Assembly: GCA_902604305.1 (NCBI GenBank)
Contig: CACKXS010000001.1
Span: forward strand, 43,107-107,106
Reading direction: 5' to 3'
Length of the DNA: 64,000 nt
Source: an uncultured Pelagibacteraceae bacterium
Lineage (GTDB): Bacteria; Pseudomonadota; Alphaproteobacteria; Pelagibacterales; Pelagibacteraceae
The notes beneath the pieces were generated by a model, which saw nothing but the letters and a program-made list of their open reading frames with translations, was not told the origin of the DNA and searched no databases. How positions within the stretch are numbered: position 1 is the stretch's first letter; each line of letters opens with the position of its first letter. The position numbers were made by a program, and so were the translations under genes. This document shows, piece by piece, positions 46,722 through 57,442 of the stretch.

Positions 46722-46757
46722 AATTCAAATTTAATTTTGAATTATTTGTTAACAAAT
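46722..46757 (+). promoter_or_regulatory. tandem palindromes upstream of aapJ
   Basis: Two back-to-back inverted repeats fill this stretch: AATTCAAA (46722-46729) with TTTGAATT (46736-46743), spacer 6 bp; then the perfect 14-bp palindrome ATTTGTTAACAAAT (46744-46757). A ribosome binding site AGAGGA and the aapJ ATG at 46780 follow directly. They could be operator sites for a dimeric regulator, or form hairpins in the mRNA leader. No known regulator is recognised; the function is inference. Confidence 0.45.
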
Positions 46758-46779
46758 AAATAAACAAGAGGAATAAATA

Positions 46780-47820
46780 ATGTTTAAATTAATAAAACAA
46801 TTGACTTCTTTAGCTGCAGTAGTTGCTGTGTTGTTTGCTTTTACAACAGAGACTATGGCTGCAAAGAAATCAAAAACACTTAAAAACACTCAGAAAAAAG
46901 GTTTTGTAAGATGTGGTGTTTCTCAAGGTCTTCCGGGATTTTCTAATGCTGATGCTGCAGGAAATTGGACTGGTGTTGACGTTGATGTATGTAGAGCGGT
47001 AGCTGCTGCAGTATTAGGTGATGCGAACAAAGTGAAGTTCACACCACTAAGTGCTAAAGAAAGATTTACAGCTCTTACTTCTGGTGAGATTGATATCTTA
47101 TCAAGAAATACTACTTGGACACTTTCTAGAGATGCTGACATTGGTCTTACTTTCGTTGGAGTTAACTTCTACGATGGTCAAGGTTTCATGGTTAGAAAAA
47201 ATTCAGGATATTCATCTGTGAATGATTTCAAAGATGGAATTTCTGCATGTACTAACTTAGGAACAACAACTGAGCTTAACATGAGAGACTTCTTTAACTC
47301 TAAAGGAATTTCTTATGAGCCAGTAACTTTTGAAAAAGCTGACGAAGTTGTTGCTGCTTATGATGCTGGAAGATGTGATACTTACACTACTGATAAATCT
47401 GGTTTAGCTGCTCAAAGAATTAAATTGAGCGCTCCAGATGACCACATAGTTTTACCTGAAACTATTTCAAAAGAGCCTTTAGGCCCTGTTGTTAGACAAG
47501 GTGATTCTGTATGGGAAGATATCGTAAGATGGTCTTTGAACGTAATGATCGAAGCTGAAGAATACGGTGTTAATTCTGCAAATGCAGATTCTATGAAAAC
47601 TTCTGATAATCCAGCAGTTAAGAGGCTAGTTGGTGCAGAGGGTGAATTAGGTGCAGCATTTGGTCTAGATAATGACTGGAGTTTAAGAATTATCAAACAA
47701 GTTGGTAACTATGGTGAAAGTTATAAGAGAAATATAGCTGACACTGGTATTTTGCCTGATAGAGGTCCAAACGAACTATGGACAAAAGGTGGAATTCTTT
47801 ACGTACCACCAGCAAGATAA
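46780..47820 (+). CDS. aapJ: general L-amino acid ABC transporter, substrate-binding protein
   Basis: Periplasmic binding protein of a broad-specificity polar amino acid importer of the Aap/Bzt type. Signal peptide at 1-27 (ending TETMA). The mature part opens with KGFVRCGVSQGLPGFSNAD and contains WTGVDVDVCRAVAAAVLGD, CTNLGTTTELNMRDFF and YTTDKSGLAAQR. Length 346 aa. It has a good ribosome binding site, a richer use of C- and G-ending codons than its neighbours, and a strong terminator right behind it, all signs of high expression; such binding proteins are among the most abundant proteins in marine SAR11 cells. Confidence 0.96.
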   Translation: MFKLIKQLTSLAAVVAVLFAFTTETMAAKKSKTLKNTQKKGFVRCGVSQGLPGFSNADAAGNWTGVDVDVCRAVAAAVLGDANKVKFTPLSAKERFTALTSGEIDILSRNTTWTLSRDADIGLTFVGVNFYDGQGFMVRKNSGYSSVNDFKDGISACTNLGTTTELNMRDFFNSKGISYEPVTFEKADEVVAAYDAGRCDTYTTDKSGLAAQRIKLSAPDDHIVLPETISKEPLGPVVRQGDSVWEDIVRWSLNVMIEAEEYGVNSANADSMKTSDNPAVKRLVGAEGELGAAFGLDNDWSLRIIKQVGNYGESYKRNIADTGILPDRGPNELWTKGGILYVPPAR

Positions 47821-47840
47821 TTTTTATCTAATAATCTTTA

Positions 47841-47871
47841 AAAAGGGCTAGATTTTTCTAGCCCTTTTTTT
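47841..47871 (+). terminator. rho-independent terminator after aapJ
   Basis: Stem AAAAGGGCTAG (47841-47851) pairs with CTAGCCCTTTTT (from 47858) around a short T-rich loop, followed by a run of T. It lies 20 bp after the aapJ stop and before the permease genes. Partial readthrough would explain more binding protein than permease, as seen in many ABC import operons. Confidence 0.9.
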
Positions 47872-47892
47872 ATAGTATCTCACTATTTGATT

Positions 47893-49044
47893 ATGAATAT
47901 TAAACTTAACAAAATAATTCCTCAATTAATTACATTATTTGCAGTAATTCTAGTTTTTGGTTTTTTAACCTATAACGCTCAGGTTAATATGGATAATAGA
48001 GGGATTGAGTTTGGTTTTGGTTTTTTAACTCAAGAATCTTCTTTTGATGTTCAATTTTCATTAATTGATTATGATGGTTCACATTCTTATGCGAGGGCAT
48101 ATTTAGTAGGTTTATTAAATACTCTTTTAGTAGCTTTTATAGGAATAATATTATCAACAATACTTGGAATAATAGTTGGTATAGCTCGTCTTTCACCAAA
48201 TTATTTAATTGAAAGAACGGCAGCTTTTTATGTAGAATTTTTTAGAAATGTTCCTTTATTATTGCAGATATTTTTTTGGTATTTTGCTGCACTTAGAGCA
48301 TTACCTTTGCCACAAGATACAGAACCAATGTTTGGAGTTTTTTTCTTAACAATTAAAGGTTTATTTGTGCCTAGATTTGTTTGGGAAAATCTAGATATAT
48401 TTTTTTATTCAATAATAGCTGTGATAATTTCTATTATAGTAATTAAAAACTATGCAAGAAAATTACAGGAAAATGAAGGAAAACAACTACCTGTATTTTC
48501 TATTTCAGTAGGCTTATTTATAATTTTACCATTATTATCTTTTTTAGTTGGCGGAGTTTCATTAAATTTTTCAATTCCAGAATTGGAACAAATGTCAAAT
48601 ACTTCCTTTAAATACAAAGGTGGCCTTGGTATACCTCCTGAACTTATAGCTTTAACATTAGCTTTAGGTCTATATACAGCAACATTTATCGCTGAATGTG
48701 TTAGAGCTGGAATACAAGGTATTAGCAAAGGTCAAAAAGAAGCCGCTGCGTCTATTGGCTTAACTCCTAGGCAAATTTTAAAATTAGTTGTTATGCCTCA
48801 AGCACTAAGAATTATAATTCCACCCACTACAAACCAATATTTAAATTTAACAAAAAACTCTTCTCTTGCAGCAGCTATAGCTTATCCAGATTTAGTTTTA
48901 ATTTTTGCAGGTACTGCTTTAATGCAAACAGGAAGAGCTATTGAAATAGTCTCTATAACCATGTTTACCTATTTATCAATAAGTTTATCAATTTCAGTTT
49001 TAATGAATTGGTATAATAAAAAAATAGCAATTAAAGAAAAATAA
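47893..49044 (+). CDS. aapQ: amino acid ABC transporter permease (AapQ-type)
   Basis: Inner-membrane permease of the Aap importer. The N-terminal 80 residues have one helix, then the transport domain begins at about 75 (ARAYLVGLLNTLLVAFIG) with YVEFFRNVPLLLQIFFWY. A long central insertion typical of AapQ is followed by the coupling motif EAAASIGLTPRQILKLVVMP near 300. With ATG 47893 the product is 383 aa; TTG at 47887 would add two residues. Its stop overlaps the aapM start by one base. Confidence 0.94.
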   Translation: MNIKLNKIIPQLITLFAVILVFGFLTYNAQVNMDNRGIEFGFGFLTQESSFDVQFSLIDYDGSHSYARAYLVGLLNTLLVAFIGIILSTILGIIVGIARLSPNYLIERTAAFYVEFFRNVPLLLQIFFWYFAALRALPLPQDTEPMFGVFFLTIKGLFVPRFVWENLDIFFYSIIAVIISIIVIKNYARKLQENEGKQLPVFSISVGLFIILPLLSFLVGGVSLNFSIPELEQMSNTSFKYKGGLGIPPELIALTLALGLYTATFIAECVRAGIQGISKGQKEAAASIGLTPRQILKLVVMPQALRIIIPPTTNQYLNLTKNSSLAAAIAYPDLVLIFAGTALMQTGRAIEIVSITMFTYLSISLSISVLMNWYNKKIAIKEK

Positions 49045-50315
49045 TGAATAAATTAAACTTTTTAAGACCCAATATTGAAAATCTAAATACTTATTTGTAT
49101 TCAGGTATTTTTTTAATTTCTATTGCTATTTTGGATGTTGCTTTAAATTCCTTTTTCAATACTAATATAACATCATTTTTACCAAATTTTATTAGCTTCT
49201 TATTACCTTTGGTTTTAGGAACTATTGGATTGCATCTTATTAGAATAGAATTTTCGGGTATTAAAAATTTGGATTTATTAAATAAGAATATTAATACTAA
49301 TACCTTTAATGCAATTTTAACCTTACTAATTATTTTTGCGATTATAAAATCAATTCCACCATTCCTTAGTTGGTTTATTATTGATGCAACTATATCGGGA
49401 GATACAAAGGAGGCCTGTACTGGCACAGGCGCTTGCTGGACGTATATAAAAATTTGGCTTAATAGATTTATTTACGGAATGTATCCTAATGAACTACAAT
49501 GGAGAATAAACATTTCTTTTATTGCTTTAATAGCTTTAGCTTTTGTTGGTTTACTTCCTTCTGAAAAAATTAAGAAATTTTTGACTTTATATTATGTTAT
49601 AATTTATCCAATTATAGCATTTGTATTAATTTACTATTTAATTTCAGGAGGCGCATTTGGACTTGAGTGGGTTGAAACTGGAGCTTGGGGAGGATTATCC
49701 TTAACTTTTATAGTTTCCTTTTTCTGCTTAATTTTCTGTTTTCCTGTTGGAATGTTTTTAGCTTTAGGAAGAAGATCCGATTTACCAACTGTTAGATATA
49801 TTTCAGTTGGATTTATAGAATTTTGGAGAGGTGTACCTCTAATTACAGTTTTATTTATGTCATCTGTAATGTTTCCAATGTTTTTACCGGAAGACTTTTT
49901 CATGGATAAATTAGTAAGAGTAATTATTGCTATTTCTTTATTTGAGGCAGCTTATGTGGCGGAAGTTATTAGAGGTGGATTGCAAGCACTACCAAGAGGA
50001 CAATATGATGCCGCGAAATCATTAGGTATGGGATATTGGAAAATGCATATTTTTGTAATTTTACCTCAAGCATTAAAATTAGTTATACCTGGAATTGCTA
50101 ATACTTTTTTAGCTCTAGTAAAAGACACACCTTTAATATTTGTAGTTGGATTATTAGAAATAGTAGGAATGCTAAATTTAGCAAAAACTAATCCTAAATG
50201 GCTTGGATATGCAATGGAAGGTTATGTTTTTGCAGCAATAATTTTCTGGATTATTTGTTATGCAATGAGTAAATATAGCTACAATTTAGAAATTAAATAT
50301 AAAACTGATAGATAA
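49044..50315 (+). CDS. aapM: amino acid ABC transporter permease (AapM-type)
   Basis: Second permease of the Aap importer, 423 aa. About eight hydrophobic segments; the extended N-terminal half of about 200 residues is normal for AapM. The transport domain has [35 protein letters not shown], and the coupling motif [20 protein letters not shown] near 310. Overlaps aapQ by one base and precedes aapP by 1 bp. Confidence 0.95.
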   Translation: MNKLNFLRPNIENLNTYLYSGIFLISIAILDVALNSFFNTNITSFLPNFISFLLPLVLGTIGLHLIRIEFSGIKNLDLLNKNINTNTFNAILTLLIIFAIIKSIPPFLSWFIIDATISGDTKEACTGTGACWTYIKIWLNRFIYGMYPNELQWRINISFIALIALAFVGLLPSEKIKKFLTLYYVIIYPIIAFVLIYYLISGGAFGLEWVETGAWGGLSLTFIVSFFCLIFCFPVGMFLALGRRSDLPTVRYISVGFIEFWRGVPLITVLFMSSVMFPMFLPEDFFMDKLVRVIIAISLFEAAYVAEVIRGGLQALPRGQYDAAKSLGMGYWKMHIFVILPQALKLVIPGIANTFLALVKDTPLIFVVGLLEIVGMLNLAKTNPKWLGYAMEGYVFAAIIFWIICYAMSKYSYNLEIKYKTDR

Positions 50316-50316
50316 T

Positions 50317-51051
50317 ATGACTGATTCAATTATTAAAATAGAAAGTATGAATAAATGGTTTGGTGATTTTCAAGTTTTAAAAGATATTAATTTAGAAGTA
50401 GAAAAAAATAAAAAAATTGTTGTTTGTGGACCGTCTGGCTCTGGAAAATCAACCTTAATTAGATGTATTAATAGATTAGAAGAACATCAAAAAGGAACAA
50501 TTATAGTTGATGGAACCGAACTTACTGAGAACACAAAAAATATTGAAGCTATAAGAGCAGAAGTTGGCATGGTATTTCAACAATTTAATTTATTTCCTCA
50601 TTTATCTATTCTAGATAATTGCACATTAGCTCCAATATGGGTTAAGAAAATGCCTAAAAAAAATGCTGAAGAATTAGCTATGAAACAATTAGAACAAGTT
50701 CAAATAGCTGATCAAGCGCAAAAATTTCCAGGTCAATTATCAGGAGGACAACAGCAGAGATGTGCAATTGCAAGAGCTTTATGCATGGAACCAAAAATAA
50801 TGTTATTTGATGAACCAACGTCGGCCCTAGATCCTGAGATGATCAAAGAAGTTTTAGATGCAATGGTAAATTTAGCAAAAGCTGGGATGACAATGATTGT
50901 AGTAACTCATGAAATGGGTTTTGCTAAAGAAGTAGCGGATGAAGTCATATTTATGGACGAAGGCATGATAGTAGAAAAAGCAGAAACTAAAGAGTTTTTT
51001 GCCAACCCAAAAAGTGATAGAACTAAACTGTTTTTAAGTCAAATATTGTAA
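50317..51051 (+). CDS. aapP: amino acid ABC transporter ATPase (AapP-type)
   Basis: ATPase of the Aap importer, 244 aa. Walker [10 protein letters not shown] near 38, Q loop [11 protein letters not shown], signature [15 protein letters not shown] near 140, Walker [15 protein letters not shown], and switch His in [14 protein letters not shown]. This is the polar amino acid class. Closes the operon aapJQMP; 157 bp follow before the next start. Confidence 0.96.
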   Translation: MTDSIIKIESMNKWFGDFQVLKDINLEVEKNKKIVVCGPSGSGKSTLIRCINRLEEHQKGTIIVDGTELTENTKNIEAIRAEVGMVFQQFNLFPHLSILDNCTLAPIWVKKMPKKNAEELAMKQLEQVQIADQAQKFPGQLSGGQQQRCAIARALCMEPKIMLFDEPTSALDPEMIKEVLDAMVNLAKAGMTMIVVTHEMGFAKEVADEVIFMDEGMIVEKAETKEFFANPKSDRTKLFLSQIL

Positions 51052-51121
51052 CCTTTATCAATTATTAGTTATATATATTAGACATTTATTGACTTGACAT
51101 AAAATCAAAATATTCAATTTT

Positions 51122-51146
51122 TAGTAAAAAAAAATAAATTTTACTA
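51122..51146 (+). promoter_or_regulatory. inverted repeat before the XRE-type regulator
   Basis: TAGTAAAA (51122-51129) and TTTTACTA (51139-51146) are perfect complements around a 9-bp A-rich spacer. The repeat lies in the 157-bp gap between aapP and the regulator gene. It may be a weak aapP terminator or an operator for autoregulation by the downstream HTH protein; an AT-rich chance repeat cannot be excluded. Two TTGAC elements lie just upstream at 51089-51099, compatible with a -35 region. Confidence 0.3.
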
Positions 51147-51208
51147 TTGAAGTAAGTTTCAAAAGCTTGTTGAATTGTGCTTATAAAAAATATTTAAGAG
51201 GGGTCTTA

Positions 51209-51580
51209 ATGGAAGAAAATTTCAATAAACATCTGGGTAACAAGTTAAAACTTAGAAGGTTAGCGTTAGGTTTAACACAAACTAAAGTAGCGAAAGCAAT
51301 AAACGTTACTTTTCAACAAATACAAAAATATGAAAAAGGAACAAATGGAGTTAGCTCGATAAGATTACTGCAACTCTCAAATTATTTAAAAGTTCCAATT
51401 AATTATTTTTTTGAAGATTTTTCACAGTATTTAGTAAATATAGAAAAATCTAAAGAAGGTCATATGAATGTTAATTATAATTTTTTAGTTAAATTGTATT
51501 CAGAACTTACAAACGAACAAAAAATTAAATTTAATAAATCAGTTGAATCTGTAGCAAGCACTATATCAAAAGCAGTTTAA
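51209..51580 (+). CDS. XRE-family helix-turn-helix regulator
   Basis: A 123-aa DNA-binding protein. The helix-turn-helix spans about residues 8-62 (KLKLRRLALGLTQTKVAKAI, FQQIQKYEKGTNGVS, LLQLSNYLKVPINYFFED), the same layout seen in the small XRE regulators widespread in alphaproteobacteria. The start at 51209 is chosen because AAGAGGGG lies 6 bp upstream; the frame stays open further upstream but without a ribosome binding site. The C-terminal 60 residues show no known domain. Target genes are unknown; the aap operon next to it is only a guess. Confidence 0.88.
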   Translation: MEENFNKHLGNKLKLRRLALGLTQTKVAKAINVTFQQIQKYEKGTNGVSSIRLLQLSNYLKVPINYFFEDFSQYLVNIEKSKEGHMNVNYNFLVKLYSELTNEQKIKFNKSVESVASTISKAV

Positions 51581-51584
51581 TTTT

Positions 51585-51660
51585 TGGCTCCTCGGGCAGG
51601 ACTCGAACCTGCGACCAATTGATTAACAGTCAACTGCTCTACCAACTGAGCTACCGAGGA
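51585..51660 (-). tRNA. tRNA-Asn (GTT anticodon)
   Basis: Read on the minus strand: acceptor TCCTCGG pairs with CCGAGGA, discriminator G, encoded CCA (51587-51585). The D arm has TAGCTCAGTTGGTAGAGC, the anticodon loop is CTGTTAA giving GTT, and the T arm has GGTTCGAGTCC. 76 nt, no anomalies. Its CCA end lies 5 bp from the convergent regulator gene. tRNA-Cys lies 50 bp upstream in the same orientation, probably one transcript. Confidence 0.97.
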
Positions 51661-51710
51661 ATATAAAAACTTGAACTTACTTTTTTTCAAAATTAAAACA
51701 AGATTTATTT

Positions 51711-51784
51711 TGGAGGCCACGCCCAGAATCGAACTGGGATACAAGGATTTGCAATCCTCTGCGTAACCATTCCGCCACGTGGCC
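51711..51784 (-). tRNA. tRNA-Cys (GCA anticodon)
   Basis: Read on the minus strand: acceptor GGCCACG pairs with CGTGGCC, discriminator T (U73, the Cys identity base), encoded CCA (51713-51711). The anticodon loop TTGCAAA gives GCA, and the T arm carries GTTCGATTC. 74 nt. Lies upstream of tRNA-Asn and divergent from valS, across 122 bp that must carry both promoters. Confidence 0.97.
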
Positions 51785-51906
51785 ATTTAATTTCATATTA
51801 AATTAATTTGAACGTATTTGTATATAAAATATTTACAATTAGTCTATTAAATAAGCTACTAAAATTATTGTTAATTCATATTATTAAATTATAAACTTAA
51901 AATACC

Positions 51907-54534
51907 ATGAGTTTAGATAAATATATACATTCAGATGTAGAGGATAAAATTTACTCATATTGGGAAAAGAATGAATTATTTAAACCCAAAAAAAATAAGA
52001 AAAGATTCTCAATAGTTATTCCGCCTCCAAATGTAACTGGAAGTTTGCATATGGGTCATGCCTTAAATAATTCAATACAAGATTTGCTTACAAGATATTA
52101 TAGGATGAATAATTATGAGACTTTGTGGCAGCCCGGCACAGATCATGCTGGAATAGCAACTCAGGCATTAGTCGAAAAAAAATTAAATTCTGAGAATATT
52201 AAAAAGAATGATTTAGGAAGAGAAAAGTTTATTGAAAAAGTATGGGAATGGAAAAATCAATATGGCGACATAATTATCAATCAACTTAAAAAATTAGGTT
52301 GTTCGTGTGATTGGTCGAGAAATGCTTTTACAATGGATGAAAATCTATCAAAAGCAGTTATTAAAGTTTTTGTAGATCTTCATAAAAAAAAATTAATTTA
52401 TAAGGCTGAAAAATTAGTTAATTGGGACACAGTCTTAAAAACAGCTATATCTGATTTAGAAGTTGATCAAAGGGAAGTTAACTCTAAAATTTATTATATT
52501 AGATACCCAATAGACGGTACAAGTGAATATATAACCATAGCAACTACTAGACCTGAAACTATGCTTGGAGACACAGCTGTTGCTGTAAACCCTAAAGACA
52601 AGAGATACAAAAAGTATGTTAATAAAATTGTTACAATTCCAATTGTTGGGAGAAAGGTTAAAATCATCGAAGATGATTATGCAGATCCAGAACAAGGAAC
52701 AGGTGCATTAAAAATTACACCCGCTCATGACTTCAATGATTATGATGTAGGCAAAAGAAATAAATTAGAAATTATTAATATTTTTACAGAAGATGGAAAA
52801 ATTAATAATAATGCAATCTCATCATACATTGGTTTAGATAGATTTGAAGCTAGGAAGAAAATATTAAATGAACTTAAGGAAAAAGATTATTTTGTAAAAG
52901 AAGAAAATATTAAAAATAAAGTTCCATATGGAGATAGATCAAATTCTATTATTGAACCTTTTTTAACAGAACAATGGTTTGCAGATGCAAAGAAGTTATC
53001 AATTAAAGCAAAAAAAATAGTTAAAAATAAAAAGACAAACTTTTTTCCTGAAAACTGGTCAAAAACTTATTTTCAATGGATGAACAATATTGAGCCATGG
53101 TGTATCTCTAGACAATTATGGTGGGGACACCAAATACCAGCATGGTATGGACCAGATAAAAAAATCTTTGTTGAGTTAAATGAAAGTGATGCAAAAAAAT
53201 CAGCAAAAAAATATTATAAAAAAGATGTAAATCTTGTAAGAGATAATGATGTACTTGATACATGGTTTTCATCTGGTCTTTGGCCCTTTGCAACACTAGG
53301 CTGGCCAAACAAAAATGAATATTTAAAAAAGTTTTATCCAACAACAGTTCTTGTAACAGGATTTGATATAATTTTTTTTTGGGTAGCTAGAATGATGATG
53401 TTTGGTATGGAATTTTTAAATAAAGAACCATTTAAAGATATTTATGTTCATGCTTTAGTTCGTGATGAAAAAGGACAAAAGATGTCCAAGTCAAAAGGAA
53501 ATGTAATAGATCCACTTGATCTAATTCAAAAATATAGTGCAGACGCTTTAAGATTTACATTACTATCTATGGCTTCACCTGGTACGGATGTTAAACTTTC
53601 TGAGGATAGAGTTAAAGGATATAGGAATTTTTTAAATAAACTGTGGAATGCAAATAATTTTTTAATACAAAACAAATGTAATTTAAAAAATGCTAAAAAA
53701 CTTCCAAAATTAAAAGTTAATATCAATAAATGGATATATTTTGAGCTTTTACAAACATCCAATTTAATAAAGAAAAATATAGAAGATTATAGATTTGATG
53801 AAGCAGCTAAGAACGCCTATCACTTTGCATGGCATAAATATTGTGATTGGTACTTAGAATTATCAAAAACAATTCTTTTTTCAGACAATTTAAAAGCTAA
53901 AAATGAAGTTAAAGAGGTATCTGCTTTTGTGTTTAGACAAATACTTATTATGCTACATCCATTTATACCGTTTGTTACTGAGAAAATATGGTTAACAAAT
54001 AAATTTGATAACAAAAATAAGAATTTTTTAATGTTATCTAACTGGATCTCAGGTAAATCTAAAAAAGATAGTGATCACAAACAAGTTCAACAGATAATTG
54101 ATATTATTTCTGAGATAAGATCTTTTAAAAATGAACTTAACGTAAGCCCTGGCTCATTTATTGATATATCTATTAATTCTATTAAAAAAAATAATCAAAA
54201 TTTCATGATTAATAATGAAATTATTATTAAAAAATTAGGAAGAATTAATAACTTCTTTAAAAAGGATCAAAATAAACCTGCTGCTTCCTTAATTATATCA
54301 GGAGATTTATTTAAAATTTATTTTGATGAAAATGTTGATTTAAACGCTATTAAAGAAAACTTATTGAAAAGACAAAACAAATATCAAGAAGAAATGGATA
54401 AAATCTCTCAAAGACTAAGCAATAAAGGCTTTGTTCAAAGAGCGCCAAAAGATATTGTTCAGCAAGAAAAAACTAATTATAGTAATTTAAAGAATGATAT
54501 TAAAAAAATTTCTTTAACTATTGAAAGCCTTTAA
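51907..54534 (+). CDS. valS: valyl-tRNA synthetase
   Basis: Class I synthetase charging tRNA-Val. HIGH element in [18 protein letters not shown] near 37-54; KMSKS loop as [15 protein letters not shown] near 520; CP1 editing domain between them with [17 protein letters not shown] near 215 and the W-rich [18 protein letters not shown] near 398. The C-terminal coiled coil is present (about 800-875). Length 875 aa. Overlaps ilvD by one base; valS and ilvD together link Val supply and use. Confidence 0.98.
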   Translation: MSLDKYIHSDVEDKIYSYWEKNELFKPKKNKKRFSIVIPPPNVTGSLHMGHALNNSIQDLLTRYYRMNNYETLWQPGTDHAGIATQALVEKKLNSENIKKNDLGREKFIEKVWEWKNQYGDIIINQLKKLGCSCDWSRNAFTMDENLSKAVIKVFVDLHKKKLIYKAEKLVNWDTVLKTAISDLEVDQREVNSKIYYIRYPIDGTSEYITIATTRPETMLGDTAVAVNPKDKRYKKYVNKIVTIPIVGRKVKIIEDDYADPEQGTGALKITPAHDFNDYDVGKRNKLEIINIFTEDGKINNNAISSYIGLDRFEARKKILNELKEKDYFVKEENIKNKVPYGDRSNSIIEPFLTEQWFADAKKLSIKAKKIVKNKKTNFFPENWSKTYFQWMNNIEPWCISRQLWWGHQIPAWYGPDKKIFVELNESDAKKSAKKYYKKDVNLVRDNDVLDTWFSSGLWPFATLGWPNKNEYLKKFYPTTVLVTGFDIIFFWVARMMMFGMEFLNKEPFKDIYVHALVRDEKGQKMSKSKGNVIDPLDLIQKYSADALRFTLLSMASPGTDVKLSEDRVKGYRNFLNKLWNANNFLIQNKCNLKNAKKLPKLKVNINKWIYFELLQTSNLIKKNIEDYRFDEAAKNAYHFAWHKYCDWYLELSKTILFSDNLKAKNEVKEVSAFVFRQILIMLHPFIPFVTEKIWLTNKFDNKNKNFLMLSNWISGKSKKDSDHKQVQQIIDIISEIRSFKNELNVSPGSFIDISINSIKKNNQNFMINNEIIIKKLGRINNFFKKDQNKPAASLIISGDLFKIYFDENVDLNAIKENLLKRQNKYQEEMDKISQRLSNKGFVQRAPKDIVQQEKTNYSNLKNDIKKISLTIESL

Positions 54535-56252
54535 TGAAAAAATTTAATAAAAAAAAGCTACCTAGTAGACATACTTCTTTAGGACCTGATAAAGCTCCTC
54601 AAAGATCATTCTATTATGCCATGAACTTAACTGAAAAAGATGTTGCAAAACCATTCGTTGGTGTTGTTTCAACTTGGAATGAGGCAGCTCCTTGTAATAT
54701 TGCTTTAATGAGGCAAGCTCAGTCAGTTAAAAAGGGCGTACAATCTGCAGGTGGCACTCCAAGAGAATTTTGTACAATTACAGTAACTGACGGTATTGCA
54801 ATGGGTCACGAAGGAATGAAATCCTCATTAATTTCAAGAGATGTAATTGCAGATTCAACTGAATTAACAGTTAGAGGACATTGTTACGATGCATTAGTTG
54901 GCGTTGCTGGTTGCGATAAATCTTTACCAGGTTTAATGATGGCAATGGTAAGGTTAAATGTACCAAGTGTTTTTATCTATGGTGGATCAATTCTACCAGG
55001 AAGATTAAATGGTAAAGATATAACTGTTGTAGATGTTTTTGAAGGAGTTGGAAAGTATTCTTCAGGAAAAATTTCAGAACACGCATTAAGAAAAATAGAA
55101 TTAAAAGCATGTCCAACTGCTGGTGCTTGTGGTGGTCAGTTTACTGCTAATACAATGGCATGTGTATCAGAAGCAATGGGATTAGCTTTGCCTTATTCTG
55201 CTGGAACTCCTGCTCCATTTAACAGAAGAGATAAATACGCTTTAGCAAGTGGAAAAGCTGTAATGAATTTATTAGCAAAAAATATTAGACCAAGAGATAT
55301 TGTAACAAAAAAAGCATTAGAAAATGCTGCAACAATTGTTGCTGCAACAGGTGGATCAACAAATGCCGCTTTACACTTACCAGCTATTGCAAATGAAATT
55401 GGTATTAAATTTGATTTAATGGATGTAGCTAAAATATTTAAAAGAACACCTTATCTTGCAGATTTAAAACCTGGTGGAAAGTATGTAGCAAAAGATATGT
55501 GGAAAGCAGGCGGTGTTCCTATGTTGCTTAAAACTTTAATGGATGGTGGATATATTCACGGCAATTGCATGACGGTTACAGGCAAAACTATGAAAGAGAA
55601 TTTAAAGAACGTTAAGTTTAATTCTAAGCAAAAAGTGATGAGAAAATATAATAATCCTTTATCTAAAGATGGAGGCGTTGTTGGAATGAAAGGAAACTTA
55701 GCTCCAGAAGGTGCAATTGTTAAAGTTGCTGGTTTAAAAAGATTGCAATTTACTGGAAGAGCAAGATGTTTTGATACTGAAGAAGCAGCTTACAAAGCTG
55801 TTAAAAATAGAAAATATAAAGACGGTGATATTATAATTATTAGATACGAAGGACCAAAAGGTGGACCTGGTATGAGGGAAATGCTTCAAACAACAGGAGC
55901 AATTTACGGTCAAGGTAAAGGAGAAAAAGTTGCACTTATAACAGATGGAAGATTTTCTGGAGCTACAAGAGGTTTTTGTATTGGACATGTTGGACCTGAA
56001 GCATCAGTAGGTGGACCAATAGCTTTACTTAGAAACGGAGATATAATTGATTTAGATGCGAAGAAGGGGACAATTAATGTTCGTTTAACTAAAAAAGAAT
56101 TAGCTAAAAGAAGAAAGAAATGGAAACCAAAGAAAATTAACTTTGGAAATGGAACACTTTGGAAATACGCACAAACTGTTGGACCGGCTTATTTAGGTGC
56201 ACCAACTCATCCAGGTGGTAAAAACGAAGTAAAAACTTACGCAGATATTTAA
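54534..56252 (+). CDS. ilvD: dihydroxy-acid dehydratase
   Basis: Iron-sulfur dehydratase of valine, leucine and isoleucine synthesis. Cluster cysteines are in EAAPCNIAL near 51, AGCDKSLPG near 124 and [16 protein letters not shown] near 197. PSLGTRHxx-like [16 protein letters not shown] opens the protein, and [21 protein letters not shown] near 480 is the C-terminal signature. Length 572 aa. The IlvD/Edd family also contains sugar acid dehydratases; the cluster layout and length favour IlvD. Codon choice is less AT-extreme than the neighbours, suggesting strong expression. Confidence 0.95.
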   Translation: MKKFNKKKLPSRHTSLGPDKAPQRSFYYAMNLTEKDVAKPFVGVVSTWNEAAPCNIALMRQAQSVKKGVQSAGGTPREFCTITVTDGIAMGHEGMKSSLISRDVIADSTELTVRGHCYDALVGVAGCDKSLPGLMMAMVRLNVPSVFIYGGSILPGRLNGKDITVVDVFEGVGKYSSGKISEHALRKIELKACPTAGACGGQFTANTMACVSEAMGLALPYSAGTPAPFNRRDKYALASGKAVMNLLAKNIRPRDIVTKKALENAATIVAATGGSTNAALHLPAIANEIGIKFDLMDVAKIFKRTPYLADLKPGGKYVAKDMWKAGGVPMLLKTLMDGGYIHGNCMTVTGKTMKENLKNVKFNSKQKVMRKYNNPLSKDGGVVGMKGNLAPEGAIVKVAGLKRLQFTGRARCFDTEEAAYKAVKNRKYKDGDIIIIRYEGPKGGPGMREMLQTTGAIYGQGKGEKVALITDGRFSGATRGFCIGHVGPEASVGGPIALLRNGDIIDLDAKKGTINVRLTKKELAKRRKKWKPKKINFGNGTLWKYAQTVGPAYLGAPTHPGGKNEVKTYADI

Positions 56253-57442
56253 TGAAAATAAGACCTGTAATTCTTTGCGGGGGTGCTGGAACAAGACTTT
56301 GGCCTAAGCAAAAAAAACATCAAGCAAAGCAATTTATAAACTTTGGTAATTGGACTTTGTTAGGCAAAACTCTGGAGAGAGTAAAAGCTTCTATATTTGA
56401 TGCTCCAATTATAAGCACAAATGCAAAATATTTAAGACAAGTTAAACAACACTTAAAGAAACACAAAATAAGAAAATATAAAATAGTTTTAGAACCAGCA
56501 AAAAGAAATACAGCACCAGCTATTTTAAGTACGGCATTAATTAAAGATATTCCAAACGAACAACCTTTAATGTTTTTGGCTGCTGATCATTTGATAGAGA
56601 AGGTTGGATTATTTAATAAAGCTATCAAAAAAAACCAAAAGAAACTCACTCAAAATAATATCTTCATTTTTGGGATTAAACCCACAATGCCTTCAAGTGA
56701 ATTTGGTTATTTTTTAACTAGAAATAATAAAGTCTCTAGATTTGTAGAAAAACCCAAAGAAGCTAAAGCTAAACAAATAATAAGTAAAAAGGGTTATTGG
56801 AATTCTGGAATGTTTTATTTGAGAAAAGACTCAATAATTAATAATTTCAAAAAATACCAACCAAATATTTACCGAAACTGTAATAAAGCTGTAACAAAAG
56901 CAAAATATAAAAGTAATGTGTATTATTTAAACAAACAAGCATTTAACAAAGCAACAGCTAAGTCTTTCGACTATGCAATATTAGAAAAAACTAAAGATAT
57001 AAACGCTATAAAATTAGATATTCCTTGGTCTGACTTAGGTTCTTGGAAAGAAATCTGTAAAATGTATGGAAGAAATAAAAGACATTATTATAAAAAGAAG
57101 AATGTATTTCATAGACCTTGGGGTAGTTATGTAAATCTATTTAATGGTAAAGAATTCTTGATAAAAGAATTATATGTAAAACCAAAAGGTATATTAAGTC
57201 TTCAAAAACATCATCATAGAGCTGAGCACTGGGTCGTTACACATGGTAAACCTAAAATTACTTTAAATAAGAAATATTTTACAATGAAACCTGATGAAAC
57301 TATTTTTATTCCATTAGGTGCAATCCATAGAATAGAAAATCCATATAAAAAACCAGTAAAAATTATTGAAGCACAAGTTGGATCTATACTAAAAGAAACT
57401 GATATCGTTAGATATCAAGATGTTTATGGCCGTGTTAAATAG
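56252..57442 (+). CDS. manC: mannose-1-phosphate guanylyltransferase with cupin (M6P isomerase-like) domain
   Basis: Makes GDP-mannose for surface polysaccharide. The nucleotidyltransferase signature is VILCGGAGTRLWPKQ at 6-20, then FLAADHLIE near 110, FVEKP near 166 and YWNSGMFYLRK near 184. A cupin domain occupies about 285-396 with RPWGSYVNLFNGKEF, LSLQKHHHRAEHWVVTHG and IPLGAIHRIENP, as in type II ManC/AlgA fusions. At 396 aa it is shorter than the usual 470. Overlaps ilvD by one base, and no other polysaccharide gene is nearby, so the link to valS-ilvD looks positional. Confidence 0.9.
   Translation: MKIRPVILCGGAGTRLWPKQKKHQAKQFINFGNWTLLGKTLERVKASIFDAPIISTNAKYLRQVKQHLKKHKIRKYKIVLEPAKRNTAPAILSTALIKDIPNEQPLMFLAADHLIEKVGLFNKAIKKNQKKLTQNNIFIFGIKPTMPSSEFGYFLTRNNKVSRFVEKPKEAKAKQIISKKGYWNSGMFYLRKDSIINNFKKYQPNIYRNCNKAVTKAKYKSNVYYLNKQAFNKATAKSFDYAILEKTKDINAIKLDIPWSDLGSWKEICKMYGRNKRHYYKKKNVFHRPWGSYVNLFNGKEFLIKELYVKPKGILSLQKHHHRAEHWVVTHGKPKITLNKKYFTMKPDETIFIPLGAIHRIENPYKKPVKIIEAQVGSILKETDIVRYQDVYGRVK

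Noticed and set aside
51167-51208. Longer XRE regulator starting at TTG 51167
   Set aside because: No ribosome binding site there, while AAGAGGGG sits correctly before ATG 51209 and the HTH domain starts soon after it.
51577-51786. A 69-codon open frame on the minus strand over the two tRNA genes
   Set aside because: It is the well-known false translation of tRNA sequence (it contains SVAQLVEQLTVNQLVAGSSP). Both cloverleaves are complete.
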